In this document: positions 50,362 through 58,351 of the stretch, in pieces
Layout: every line of letters begins with the position of its first letter
Numbering within the stretch: the first letter of the stretch is position 1
Made by a program: the position numbers and the translations under genes
Source: PFJX01 sp044227325
GTDB lineage: Bacteria > Pseudomonadota > Gammaproteobacteria > Burkholderiales > Thiobacillaceae
Assembly: GCA_044227325.1 (NCBI GenBank)
Contig: JBGAFI010000005.1
Location: forward strand, 124,001 to 188,000
Direction: 5' to 3'
Length of the DNA stretch: 64,000 nucleotides
The notes under the pieces: generated by a model
Told to the model about the DNA's origin: nothing
What the model saw: only the letters and a program-made list of their open reading frames with translations
The model's database searches: none

Positions 50362-51783
50362 TCAATTCGCCGCCTGCTCGCTCTCGCCGCTCTGGTGCTG
50401 GCGCATGAGACGCAGCATGGCCGCCGCCTTGTCCAGGCATTCCTGGTATTCCGCGTCGGCTTGCGAGTCGGCGACGATGCCGCCGCCGGCCCAGAAGCGC
50501 ATGCGGCCTTCCGAGGAGACCAGGGTGCGGATGGCGATGTTGCTGTCCATGTCGCCGTTGAAGCCCAGCCAGCCGACCGCGCCGCAATAGACGCCGCGCC
50601 GGTTCGGCTCCAGCTCCTCGATGATCTCCATGCTTCTCAGCTTGGGCGCGCCGGTGATGGAACCGCCCGGGAAGGAGGCGCGCAGCAGGGCCACCGCGTC
50701 CAGCCCGTCCGCCAGCCTGCCGGTGACGGTGCTGACCAGGTGGTGCACGGTGGCGAAGCTTTCCAGGGCGAACAGCCGGGGCACGGCGACCGAACCCGGC
50801 GCGCACACCTTGCCCAGGTCGTTGCGCAGCAGGTCGACGATCATCAGGTTCTCCGCCCGGTCCTTGATGCTTTCGCCCAGTTCCCGGGCCAGGGCGGAAT
50901 CCGCCTCCGGCGCGGCGGCGCGCGGCCGGGTGCCCTTGATGGGCTTGGTTTCCACCCGCCCCCCCTTCACCTCCAGGAAGCGTTCCGGCGACGAGGACAG
51001 GACGCGGCAGGCGGGCGGGTTGAGGTAGGCGGAATAGGGCGCCGGATTCAAGCGGCGCAAGGCCTGGTAGGCGAGCCAGTGGTCGCCCGACACGGGGGCC
51101 GAGAAACGCTGGGCAAGGTTGACCTGGTAGCAGTCGCCGGCGCGGATGTAGCCCTGGATGCGGGCGAAGGCGCGCTGGTAGGCGGCCTGGTCGAAGTTGC
51201 GCGAGACCGGGCCGGTGACCTGGAACGGCGCGCGTTGCGGAAACGCCGAACCAGGCAGGGGCGGATCGGAGAACAGGGCGACCAGCCTGTCCCAACCCGC
51301 CTCCGTGCGCGCGTCGCGGCCGGCGGAAACCAGCCAGCTCTGGCGCGTCTCGTGGTCCACCACCACCGCCCAGTCGTAGATGCCCACCGCCATCTCCGGG
51401 ATCGCCTCCGCGTCCAGCGCCCGGCTCGGCAGGTGCTCGACGCGCCGGCCCAGATCGTAGGAGAAGTAGCCGATGGCGCCGCCGGCGAAGGGCAGCGGGC
51501 TGTCCAGGCCGTCCGCCGCGAGCGTCTGGCGCAACAGCTCGAAGGGGTCGGCGGGGGAGAGGCTGGCGTCGGCCAGGGGGCCGGAGCCGGATTGGCGGAT
51601 CTCGGTCATGCCGCCCCGGGTGACCAGGGTGGCGAAAGGGCGCGCGGCGAGGATGTCCATGCGCCCCGCGGTGGAGCGGGGCCGGCCGCTGTCCAGGAAC
51701 ACGGCCCAGGGCTCGTCGGCGATGGCCTCGAACAACTCGGCGCTGTCCGGGCGGTAGGGCAGGGGGTGCAGGCGGTAAGTCAT
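50362..51783 (-). CDS. pabB: Aminodeoxychorismate synthase component I
   Basis: 473 aa. Chorismate-utilising fold with PabB-specific lysine motif PIKGTRPR (TrpE would have PIAGTR), ELGESIKDRAENLMIVDLLR, GSITGAPKLRSMEIIEELEP and the terminal GGGIVADSQADAEYQECLDK. Makes 4-amino-4-deoxychorismate towards p-aminobenzoate. MptG (60409) condenses p-aminobenzoate with PRPP in H4MPT synthesis, which explains its presence here. It lies in the same direction as mfnF and mfnD. Confidence 0.93.
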   Translation of the reverse strand: MTYRLHPLPYRPDSAELFEAIADEPWAVFLDSGRPRSTAGRMDILAARPFATLVTRGGMTEIRQSGSGPLADASLSPADPFELLRQTLAADGLDSPLPFAGGAIGYFSYDLGRRVEHLPSRALDAEAIPEMAVGIYDWAVVVDHETRQSWLVSAGRDARTEAGWDRLVALFSDPPLPGSAFPQRAPFQVTGPVSRNFDQAAYQRAFARIQGYIRAGDCYQVNLAQRFSAPVSGDHWLAYQALRRLNPAPYSAYLNPPACRVLSSSPERFLEVKGGRVETKPIKGTRPRAAAPEADSALARELGESIKDRAENLMIVDLLRNDLGKVCAPGSVAVPRLFALESFATVHHLVSTVTGRLADGLDAVALLRASFPGGSITGAPKLRSMEIIEELEPNRRGVYCGAVGWLGFNGDMDSNIAIRTLVSSEGRMRFWAGGGIVADSQADAEYQECLDKAAAMLRLMRQHQSGESEQAAN

Positions 51784-51847
51784 GGCGCGCTCGGAACCGG
51801 CGCGCGGCCCGGCCCCACGGGGAGATCGGAAAGACCGGGAAAGGCGC

Positions 51848-52891
51848 TCATGTCCGTTCCTCCTTCAACAACCAGCCGACGGCGATGGCCGGGGCGCACC
51901 AGGCGCTCCAGGCCGGCTCCTCCAGCGCGCCCAGCAGGGACGCGAAATCCACGGCGGGGCGGCCCAGGCGGATCGCCAGGCGTTCGGCCAGGAAGGCGCC
52001 GGCGCCGGCGGTCACCACCGGCGCGTTGGCCTGCAGCAGGCCCCGGGACAGCACCTGGCGCGCGGCGCGGGTGATCTTGTCCAACTGGGCGTCGGCGAAC
52101 CAGGCGGCAAGTTCGTTCCAGGCGCTTTCCGGCAATTCGCCCGCGTCGCGGCCCACCATGCGCGCCAGGCGCGCGCGGCTCGCGGCCGGCGTCTTCGGGC
52201 CGCCGTCGGCGCTGTCGTGCAGGTCGGCGCCTTCCGGCAGCCAGCCCAGGATGCGGTACACGTCGGCGCTGGTGGCGAAGTGCTCGGCCATGAGGGGAAC
52301 CCAGAGTCCCCGCACCGGCGCCGCGTCGGCCAGGGCCATGAGGGGCGTGCGCACCGCGCCGCTGTAGACCAGTTCCCCCGCCGCGAGCCGGTCGGCATCG
52401 CCCAGGCTGGAAGTGGCGACTTCGCGGCCGCGCACCGGGATGAGGTCGCAGGTGGTGCTGCCGATGTCCACCAGCAGGGCCTCGCCCAGGCGCTTCGCCA
52501 CCAGGGCCGCGCTCGCGTGCCAGTTGGCGGAGGCGATGCGCCGCGGGCGCAGGCGCGCGGAACCGGCGTTGAGCCAGCCCTCGGCGCCGGCATAGAAGCG
52601 CACCTTCTCGGCGCCCAGGCGTTGGCACAGGCTGTCCACCAGGGCATGCACCCCCTGGGTCCGGTCGGCGAACAGGTCGGTCATCTCGCCGGTCATGGTG
52701 ACGCCGTGGCGCGCCGGCGCCGATTCCAGGCCGGCCAGGATGCGGTCCAGGGCGCCGTCGAGGTGGTCGAGGCCGCGCCAGAGCGGGCAGATTTCCTGCC
52801 AGACGCGGGTGACGCGGCCGTCGGCGTCCAGGCGCGCCGCCTTCAGGTGGGCGCCGCCCACGTCCCAGCCGATGATGCTGTCAGCGGCCAT
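51848..52891 (-). CDS. mfnF: H4MPT-linked C1 transfer protein, hydantoinase A-like (probable MfnF)
   Basis: 347 aa. ASKHA-type fold like hydantoinase/oxoprolinase: IIGWDVGGAHLKAARLDADG, LGEALLVDIGSTTCDLIPVR, VVTAGAGAFLAERLAIRLG. The family is restricted to methanogens and H4MPT-bearing methylotrophs. The methanogen member MfnF joins the furan moiety to glutamyltyramine. Overlaps mfnD by 11 nt. Confidence 0.85.
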   Translation of the reverse strand: MAADSIIGWDVGGAHLKAARLDADGRVTRVWQEICPLWRGLDHLDGALDRILAGLESAPARHGVTMTGEMTDLFADRTQGVHALVDSLCQRLGAEKVRFYAGAEGWLNAGSARLRPRRIASANWHASAALVAKRLGEALLVDIGSTTCDLIPVRGREVATSSLGDADRLAAGELVYSGAVRTPLMALADAAPVRGLWVPLMAEHFATSADVYRILGWLPEGADLHDSADGGPKTPAASRARLARMVGRDAGELPESAWNELAAWFADAQLDKITRAARQVLSRGLLQANAPVVTAGAGAFLAERLAIRLGRPAVDFASLLGALEEPAWSAWCAPAIAVGWLLKEERT

Positions 52892-53858
52892 GGGCGCTGG
52901 CCAGATGCACGGGGCGCCGGCCCCGGCAGGGCGTGAAGGCGGGCAGGTCGAGCAGGCGTTCCGCCGGATTGCAGTCCAGGGCGGCGCGCAGGCCCGCGTA
53001 GGACACGGTGGGGCGCGGGTTCACCTCCACCACCACCGGGTGGCCGCCGGCCGCCTCGATCAGGTCCACGCCCACGTAGCCCCACAGTTCCGGGATCGCC
53101 GCCGCGACGCGGCCGGCCAGGTCGGCGTAGCGGCCGCCCTGGTCGGCGCGGGCGTTGACGGTGACGCCGTGGAAGCCGAATTGGCCGTTGCGCGCGACCA
53201 CCTGCTGCCGGTTGACGCTGAGCAATTGGGCCTGGCCCTCCGCGCACAGCAGGGACAGGGAGAGGGCCTCGCCGGGCACGTAGGGCTGGTAGACGTGGCC
53301 CGGGCAGGCGCGCATCAGGTTCCAGGCCTCGGCGTCGGCCAGGGTCGGGAACAAGCGCGTGTCCTGGCAGCCGGCGCCGTCGTCGGGTTTTGTGACCACC
53401 GGGCATTCCTCTTCCATGAGATAGGGCGAAGTGTAGGTCGGGATGGTCTCGATGCCGAACTCCGCCAGACAGCGCGCGGTCAGGGTCTTGCTCGCGGCGA
53501 TGCGCACCCCCGCGGGCCGGCTGCCCAGCAGACGCTTGCCGGCTTCCAGCACGTCCCGGTTGATGGCTTCCAGGATGCCGCCGCTTTCCGGCGCCACGCT
53601 CCACACCGCGTCCGCCTCTTCCAGGCAGCGGCGGAAGTCCTCGGGGAAGCCGGCCGCGTCCGTGGCGACGAGACGCGCGCCGGGCAACTCGGGCTGGGCG
53701 AGGCGCGCGTCGCGCAGGGTGACGACCTCGACCCCGGCGATGGCGGTAAGATCGTCCACCAGCGCGCGCCACATCAATTCGCCGTCGGCCAGGAAGTCGG
53801 GCAGCGGCGCGCCGGCGCAGCCGCCTCCCGTGACGAATTCGTAGACGAAGACTTTCAT
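52881..53858 (-). CDS. mfnD: ATP-grasp ligase, probable tyramine-glutamate ligase (MfnD)
   Basis: 325 aa. ATP-grasp fold: start MKVFVYEFVTGGGCAG, IPTYTSPYLMEEECPVVTKP with DDGAGCQDTRLFP, and the Mg-binding strand GVDLIEAAGGHPVVVEVNPR. In methanogens MfnD ligates tyramine and glutamate for methanofuran. The start ATG (53858-53856) shares bases with the divergent HisA-like start ATG (53857-53859), leaving no intergenic space. Its promoter must lie inside the HisA-like gene. Confidence 0.85.
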   Translation of the reverse strand: MKVFVYEFVTGGGCAGAPLPDFLADGELMWRALVDDLTAIAGVEVVTLRDARLAQPELPGARLVATDAAGFPEDFRRCLEEADAVWSVAPESGGILEAINRDVLEAGKRLLGSRPAGVRIAASKTLTARCLAEFGIETIPTYTSPYLMEEECPVVTKPDDGAGCQDTRLFPTLADAEAWNLMRACPGHVYQPYVPGEALSLSLLCAEGQAQLLSVNRQQVVARNGQFGFHGVTVNARADQGGRYADLAGRVAAAIPELWGYVGVDLIEAAGGHPVVVEVNPRPTVSYAGLRAALDCNPAERLLDLPAFTPCRGRRPVHLASAHGR

Positions 53859-54549
53859 GCCCTCACTCGCCCTGATTCCCGTGCTCGACCTGATGGCCGG
53901 CCAGGTGGTGCGCGCCCGGGAAGGCCGGCGCGACGATTATCGGCCGCTGGTGTCAAGCTTGTGCGCATCGAGCGCGCCGGAAGCGGTGTTGGCGGGCTTG
54001 CTGGCGCTGCATCCGTTCCGGCGCTGCTACATCGCCGACCTGGACGCGATCCTGGGACGCGGCGGCCATCGCGAGCTCATCGCCGGCTTGTGTGGCGCCC
54101 ATCCGGACATCGAGTTCTGGGTGGACGCGGGCCTGGGCGACGCGGCCTCTCTCGCCGCCTGGCCCGCCCGGCTGGGGCGGCCGGTGGTCGGCAGCGAAAG
54201 CCTGGACGCGGCGCGCCCGCTGTCCGGGAACGCGATTCTGTCCCTGGATTTCCGCGGCGCGGACTTCATCGGTCCGCGCGACATGCTGGACGACGCCGGG
54301 CTGTGGCCCGGGGACGTCATCGTCATGACCCTGGCGCGCGTGGGCGGCGGCCTCGGGCCGGACCTGGAGCGCCTGTCCGCGTTGCGGGCGAGGGCTCCGG
54401 GCAGGAATCTGTATGCCGCCGGCGGGGTGCGCGGCGGCGCCGATCTCGCCGCCCTGGAGCGGACGGGAGCGGCGGGGGTGTTGCTGGCCAGCGCCCTGCA
54501 TGACGGCCGGCTGAGCCGGACCGAGCTGGCAGGTTTCGGGAACACCTAG
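53857..54549 (+). CDS. HisA/HisF-related protein of the H4MPT cluster
   Basis: 230 aa. TIM barrel related to HisA: LIPVLDLMAGQVVRAREGRR, YIADLDAILGRGGHRELIAG, NLYAAGGVRGGADLAALERT. It lacks his-operon context. Homologues recur in methylotroph and methanogen cofactor clusters, but no reaction is established. The start codon overlaps that of mfnD on the other strand. It converges on fae with a 91-nt gap. Confidence 0.78.
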   Translation: MPSLALIPVLDLMAGQVVRAREGRRDDYRPLVSSLCASSAPEAVLAGLLALHPFRRCYIADLDAILGRGGHRELIAGLCGAHPDIEFWVDAGLGDAASLAAWPARLGRPVVGSESLDAARPLSGNAILSLDFRGADFIGPRDMLDDAGLWPGDVIVMTLARVGGGLGPDLERLSALRARAPGRNLYAAGGVRGGADLAALERTGAAGVLLASALHDGRLSRTELAGFGNT

Positions 54550-54640
54550 CGGGACGGCCTCCCGTAGGCGACGCCGCCCGCCCGGAACCCCGGACGGGAC
54601 GGACCAGAACATCCGGTCCCGGCGCATGGCCTGTCGCTGG

Positions 54641-55153
54641 TCAGTTGTGGGCGGCGAAGGGATGGCCGGTGCTGCCCTTCTTGGCAACCACTTCGGCGGC
54701 CGTGGGCGTGCCGGCGACGGCGCGCTTGATGGACTGCTTGGTGGCTTCGTAGTTGTAGTCCTGGATCTTGGCGTCGTCCTCGGCCTGCCAGTGGATGAAC
54801 ACGCCCACGCTGATGAACAGGTTGTCGGCCTCGTCCATGGGAATGGTGCCGTCTTCCACGCAATCCGCCACCGCCATGGCGACGCCGCGCTGGGCCGGTC
54901 CGAACATCTGCACCGCCTGCTTCGCGCCCTTGATGGTCACCTTGTTGAACATCATGGTGTTGGGCTTGCAGGGCAGATTGGGGGCCACCACCGCCAGCAG
55001 GCTGGTGAAACCGTCCTTGTTGTTGACCAGGCCATTGCAGAACGCCGTCTCGGCCGCGCTGCCGCGCGGTCCGATCAGCAGATCGATATGGGCCACTTCG
55101 TTACCGTCGCCCACCAGGGCCTCGCCTACCATTACGCGATCAATCTTTGCCAT
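54641..55153 (-). CDS. fae: Formaldehyde-activating enzyme
   Basis: 170 aa. Catalyses condensation of formaldehyde with H4MPT to methylene-H4MPT, the entry of the pathway. ATG 55153 follows GGAGG. Highly conserved blocks: VGDGNEVAHIDLLIGPRGSA with the catalytic His, NNKDGFTSLLAVVAPNLPCK, MFNKVTIKGAKQAVQMFGPA, SVGVFIHWQAEDDAKIQDYN. It is the last gene of the long minus-strand operon that starts at mptG, and overlaps the CitG-like gene by 14 nt. Confidence 0.97.
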   Translation of the reverse strand: MAKIDRVMVGEALVGDGNEVAHIDLLIGPRGSAAETAFCNGLVNNKDGFTSLLAVVAPNLPCKPNTMMFNKVTIKGAKQAVQMFGPAQRGVAMAVADCVEDGTIPMDEADNLFISVGVFIHWQAEDDAKIQDYNYEATKQSIKRAVAGTPTAAEVVAKKGSTGHPFAAHN

Positions 55154-56084
55154 GACATCCTCCTTGAGATGAAACAATGAAAGTCGGCTCGGCCTGCCAA
55201 AAAGTGTGATCCGGCGCCGAGCCATCCACCGGTACACGCTGTGAATCGAAATCCGCCATCGACAGGCGCTCCGCCAGGCAGGTCGCCACGGTCAGGTCGG
55301 CGCTGGTGCCGGGGTTGATATGGGCGGCCTTGAAGGCCGCGTCCAATTCCATGAGTTGGGCGCGGGCCGCGGGCCAGTCCGCGCACCGCGCCAGCCCGGC
55401 CTGGCAGGCCATGGCCTGTTCCCGCGCCGCCTCCGCCGAGGCGGCGCCGTATTTGCGCCGCACGTGGCTGTCCGGGAAGGCGGTCAGGAAACCCATGAAC
55501 GCGGCGCTCACCGCCCTTTCCTCGTGGTTCCAGCGGGCGCGGCCCTCGCGCAGGCGCGGCAGGCCGATCTCGAACACGTCCGCGTAGGCGCAGGTGTACT
55601 GGCGCGCGACACGGTCGCGCGAGGCGGCCTCGCGCATCGCCGCGAGCAGGCTGACGGCGGGCGGCTGGGCCACGTCGTGGCGCTCGCTGCGGCCGAGGCC
55701 GGCCGGGTTGGCGAGCCGGATCGCCCGATACACCCAGTCCGCGTCCTCCCGTCCCAGGCCGGCCAGCGTGCGTTGCAGGCGCTGGAGAAAGGATTCGTCG
55801 GGCAGGCGGTGCTGGGCGGCGTGCACCAGGGGCGCGGCCAGCAGCAGGATGCCCAGGTTGGTGTTGCAACCCACCGCGTCCCAGGTGGCCTCCATGGCCC
55901 AGTAGACGCGCTCGCCCACCGCCAGCCCGGTATCGCACAGGATGGGCGCGGCGACCTTGGCGCTGACGCGGAAGTCCTCGGCGGTCATGCCGTGGCCGGC
56001 GGCATGCACGCCGACGTTGCCCGGCTTCAGGGCCAGCACGTCCAGTTCGCAGGCGCGCAGGAAGGCGATGGCGCAGGGGTTCAT
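55140..56084 (-). CDS. Triphosphoribosyl-dephospho-CoA synthase-like (CitG family) H4MPT-cluster protein
   Basis: 314 aa from ATG 56084. CitG/MdcB-like all-alpha fold: LDVLALKPGNVGVHAAGHGM, GCNTNLGILLLAAPLVHAAQ, NPGTSADLTVATCLAERL. True CitG makes the citrate-lyase prosthetic group; no citrate lyase is here. Homologues are regular members of methylotroph H4MPT clusters, so a role in H4MPT assembly, perhaps with phosphoribosyl chemistry, is likely but unproven. Confidence 0.85.
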   Translation of the reverse strand: MNPCAIAFLRACELDVLALKPGNVGVHAAGHGMTAEDFRVSAKVAAPILCDTGLAVGERVYWAMEATWDAVGCNTNLGILLLAAPLVHAAQHRLPDESFLQRLQRTLAGLGREDADWVYRAIRLANPAGLGRSERHDVAQPPAVSLLAAMREAASRDRVARQYTCAYADVFEIGLPRLREGRARWNHEERAVSAAFMGFLTAFPDSHVRRKYGAASAEAAREQAMACQAGLARCADWPAARAQLMELDAAFKAAHINPGTSADLTVATCLAERLSMADFDSQRVPVDGSAPDHTFWQAEPTFIVSSQGGCHGKD

Positions 56085-56139
56085 GGATACGCGCTCCGGG
56101 GCGGGGAGGCGGGGGACGGCGAATGGATGGACGAGGAGA

Positions 56140-56245
56140 ACGACAAATCCTCCCTGTCCCCCCTTCTGCAAAGGGAGGAACGCCAATTCATGCCGATGCG
56201 GGCACCCCCCCCTTTGCAAAAGAGGGGACAAGGGGGATTCCCCAA
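56140..56245. repeat. REP-like repeat, copy 3
   Basis: AATCCTCCCTGTCCCCCCTT starts the left element and CCCCCCTTTGCAAAAGAGGG the right, about 60 nt apart, ending GGGGGATTCC. Same orientation as copy 4. It lies between the ATP-grasp gene at 56254 and the CitG-like gene, inside the operon. Confidence 0.85.
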
Positions 56246-56253
56246 CGACCGCT

Positions 56254-57180
56254 TCATGCCCGCAACTCCCGGCGCGGCAGCAGCACATGCCGGTCCAGCA
56301 GGTCGTCCGCGAGCATCTGGGCGATGTCGCCCTCCACCACGGATTGCAGGCCGCGCCAGGCGGGGATGCTGTTCACTTCCAACACGGTCAGGCGGCCGTC
56401 CCGATCGCGCATCAGATCCACGCCGGCGTAATCCATGTCCAGGGCGCGGGTCGCGGCTTCCGCCAGACGGTACAGCGCCGGGTCCTCGGGCGCCGGCGCG
56501 CAGGCGGCGCCCTGAGCCACGTTGTTGATCCAGGAGGCGCCCCGGCGCGTCATCGCGGCGCGGGCTTCGCCGCCCACCACCAGCACCCGGTAATCCTCCC
56601 AGCCGGCCGCCTCGTCCGTGGGGCCGACGTAGCGTTGCAGGTAATACACGCCCTGGCAATCGCACACCGGCGGCAGGTCGGCGGGCGCGGCCAGGCGGCG
56701 CAGGCCGTTACCCTGGGAGCCGAACAGGGGTTTCAGCACCAGCTCGTTGCCGCGCGCGCTTTCCCGCATCAGCACGGCGCGCGCCTGGGCCTCGGATTCC
56801 GTCGCCCAGGTGGCGGGCGTGGGCACGCCGGAAATCTTCAACAGCAGGCTGGTCATGGCCTTGTCCACGCTCTTCTCGATGGCCCGGGCCGGGTTGTAGA
56901 CCGGCACGCCCAGGGCCGGCAGCGCGTGCAGGAAGTCCAGGCGCAGCACCACCTGTTCCAGGCTGCCGCCGGACACGCCGCGCACGAAGGCAGCGTCCGG
57001 CAGGCGATCCTCGAAGCCGGGAATGAAGATGCCGCCCAGGTTTTCGCCCGCCTCCAGGTCCACCCGGCAGTCGGCCAGGGCCACGTGGACCGCCTCGAAG
57101 CCGCGCCTAGCGAAGGCTTTGCTCAGGCGCTTGCCGTGCCAGCCCGGGTCGTCGGTGAAGATGGCGATGCGGCCGCTCAT
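56254..57180 (-). CDS. RimK-type ATP-grasp ligase (MptN-like)
   Basis: 308 aa. IAIFTDDPGWHGKRLSKAFA at the N-terminus, ATP-grasp core MTSLLLKISGVPTPATWATE, ELVLKPLFGSQGNGLRRLAA, and metal-binding DYAGVDLMRDRDGRLTVLEV with NSIPAWRG. RimK-like enzymes add glutamate; MptN adds Glu to tetrahydrosarcinapterin in archaea. It probably attaches an amino acid or glutamate to H4MPT or methanofuran. The exact acceptor is unknown. Confidence 0.85.
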   Translation of the reverse strand: MSGRIAIFTDDPGWHGKRLSKAFARRGFEAVHVALADCRVDLEAGENLGGIFIPGFEDRLPDAAFVRGVSGGSLEQVVLRLDFLHALPALGVPVYNPARAIEKSVDKAMTSLLLKISGVPTPATWATESEAQARAVLMRESARGNELVLKPLFGSQGNGLRRLAAPADLPPVCDCQGVYYLQRYVGPTDEAAGWEDYRVLVVGGEARAAMTRRGASWINNVAQGAACAPAPEDPALYRLAEAATRALDMDYAGVDLMRDRDGRLTVLEVNSIPAWRGLQSVVEGDIAQMLADDLLDRHVLLPRRELRA

Positions 57181-57241
57181 GGGGCGGTTCCGGAGCAAGC
57201 GTGCGCTTCGGACGATGCCGGGGCACGCAATAGAGCGTCGT

Positions 57242-57345
57242 CAAATCCTCCCTGTCCCCCCTTTTGCAAAGGGGGGAACGCCGCAGTGGGGCAATCCGGG
57301 GACTCCCCCCTTTGCAAAAGGGGGGTGGGGGGGGATTCCTTGAAT
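57242..57345. repeat. REP-like repeat, copy 4
   Basis: Left element CCCCCCTTTTGCAAAGGGGGG, right element CCCCCCTTTGCAAAAGGGGGG, about 40 nt apart. The 5' edge AATCCTCCCTGT is identical to copy 3. It lies between mch and the RimK-like gene. Confidence 0.87.
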
Positions 57346-57385
57346 CCTGGCGCAGACCGCCCAAGATCCGAGAAAACGAGGCCCC

Positions 57386-58351
57386 TCACGAAAACGACCT
57401 TTCCAGCAGTTCCGCGTCCAGCTTCCCGGCCCGGAAGCTACGCCCCGAAGCCAGGCTGGTCACGGTCACCCGGGCCGGGGCGAACAACAGCGGATCGATC
57501 TTGTAGAAGTCGTGGCCGGCGGCCTTGAACACCTGGGCGAAGGGCTGGCCGTAGTCGGCGGAGGCCTCGCTGGGCAGGCGTTTCGCCAGATCCTCGGCGG
57601 CGCCCTCATCGCCGGACACGAACAATTGAACACGGCCGCCGAACAGGATCGCGTCGTTGGTGCGGCCCATGGCGGCGAGGAAATCCGGGGACGGCGGGCA
57701 GACCGGCGCGCTGCCCATGCCGTCGACGATGTGTTCCAGGGGAAAGCCGAGGAAATGGGCCTTGTGCAGGGCCACTTCCAGTACCCGCGCCACCACCTGG
57801 ACGCCGCCCGCCAGGCTGGTGGTGGGGGTCAGGATCAGGGTCAGGTTCTCCGGTGCCAGCTTGCACTGGTCGGCGATCTTGTCGAGCAGGGGCAGGGGCG
57901 GGATCTTGTCGGTTTCCAGCACCAGGCATGCGCTCGCCGCCGCGTCCTTGTAGCCCAGCTCGGCGAACAGTTCCTCCTTGCCGGCGAGGGCGCGGCCGGG
58001 ACCGGAGCCCAGGGCGAAGAAGGCGCCCTTGCCCTCGCCGTGGGCCAGGCTCCAGCCCGCGTACTGGCTGCCCAGGCAGGCCAGCACGGGCTGCGCGGTG
58101 CTCACGGCCAGTTCCCAGGGCCAGTCGGGATGGGCGCCGCCGGGATGGAGGGCGACGCGGCCCAGGCCGCCCAGGCAGATTTCGGCGATGCGCCGGCCCG
58201 CCTCGATGCCGCCGGCGCAGTGGATGCCGGCATCGACGATGCGGGTGCCGTTGTCCTGGCGCGAGACGCCCAGGCGCAGTTCGCCGGCCTGTTCCACCAG
58301 GCGTTCCACCAGGGGGGCGGTCAGGGTGTTGATGCTGGGTCGGTTGTTCAT
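57386..58351 (-). CDS. mch: Methenyl-H4MPT cyclohydrolase
   Basis: 321 aa from ATG 58351. Converts methenyl-H4MPT to formyl-H4MPT. Conserved stretches: TRIVDAGIHCAGGIEAGRRI, GSGPGRALAGKEELFAELGY, LTPTTSLAGGVQVVARVLE, EHIVDGMGSAPVCPPSPDF, and ATGRTNDAILFGG-like sequence (MGRTNDAILFGG). It overlaps the upstream ATP-grasp gene by 4 nt. In the pathway it follows MtdB and precedes Fhc. Confidence 0.96.
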   Translation of the reverse strand: MNNRPSINTLTAPLVERLVEQAGELRLGVSRQDNGTRIVDAGIHCAGGIEAGRRIAEICLGGLGRVALHPGGAHPDWPWELAVSTAQPVLACLGSQYAGWSLAHGEGKGAFFALGSGPGRALAGKEELFAELGYKDAAASACLVLETDKIPPLPLLDKIADQCKLAPENLTLILTPTTSLAGGVQVVARVLEVALHKAHFLGFPLEHIVDGMGSAPVCPPSPDFLAAMGRTNDAILFGGRVQLFVSGDEGAAEDLAKRLPSEASADYGQPFAQVFKAAGHDFYKIDPLLFAPARVTVTSLASGRSFRAGKLDAELLERSFS

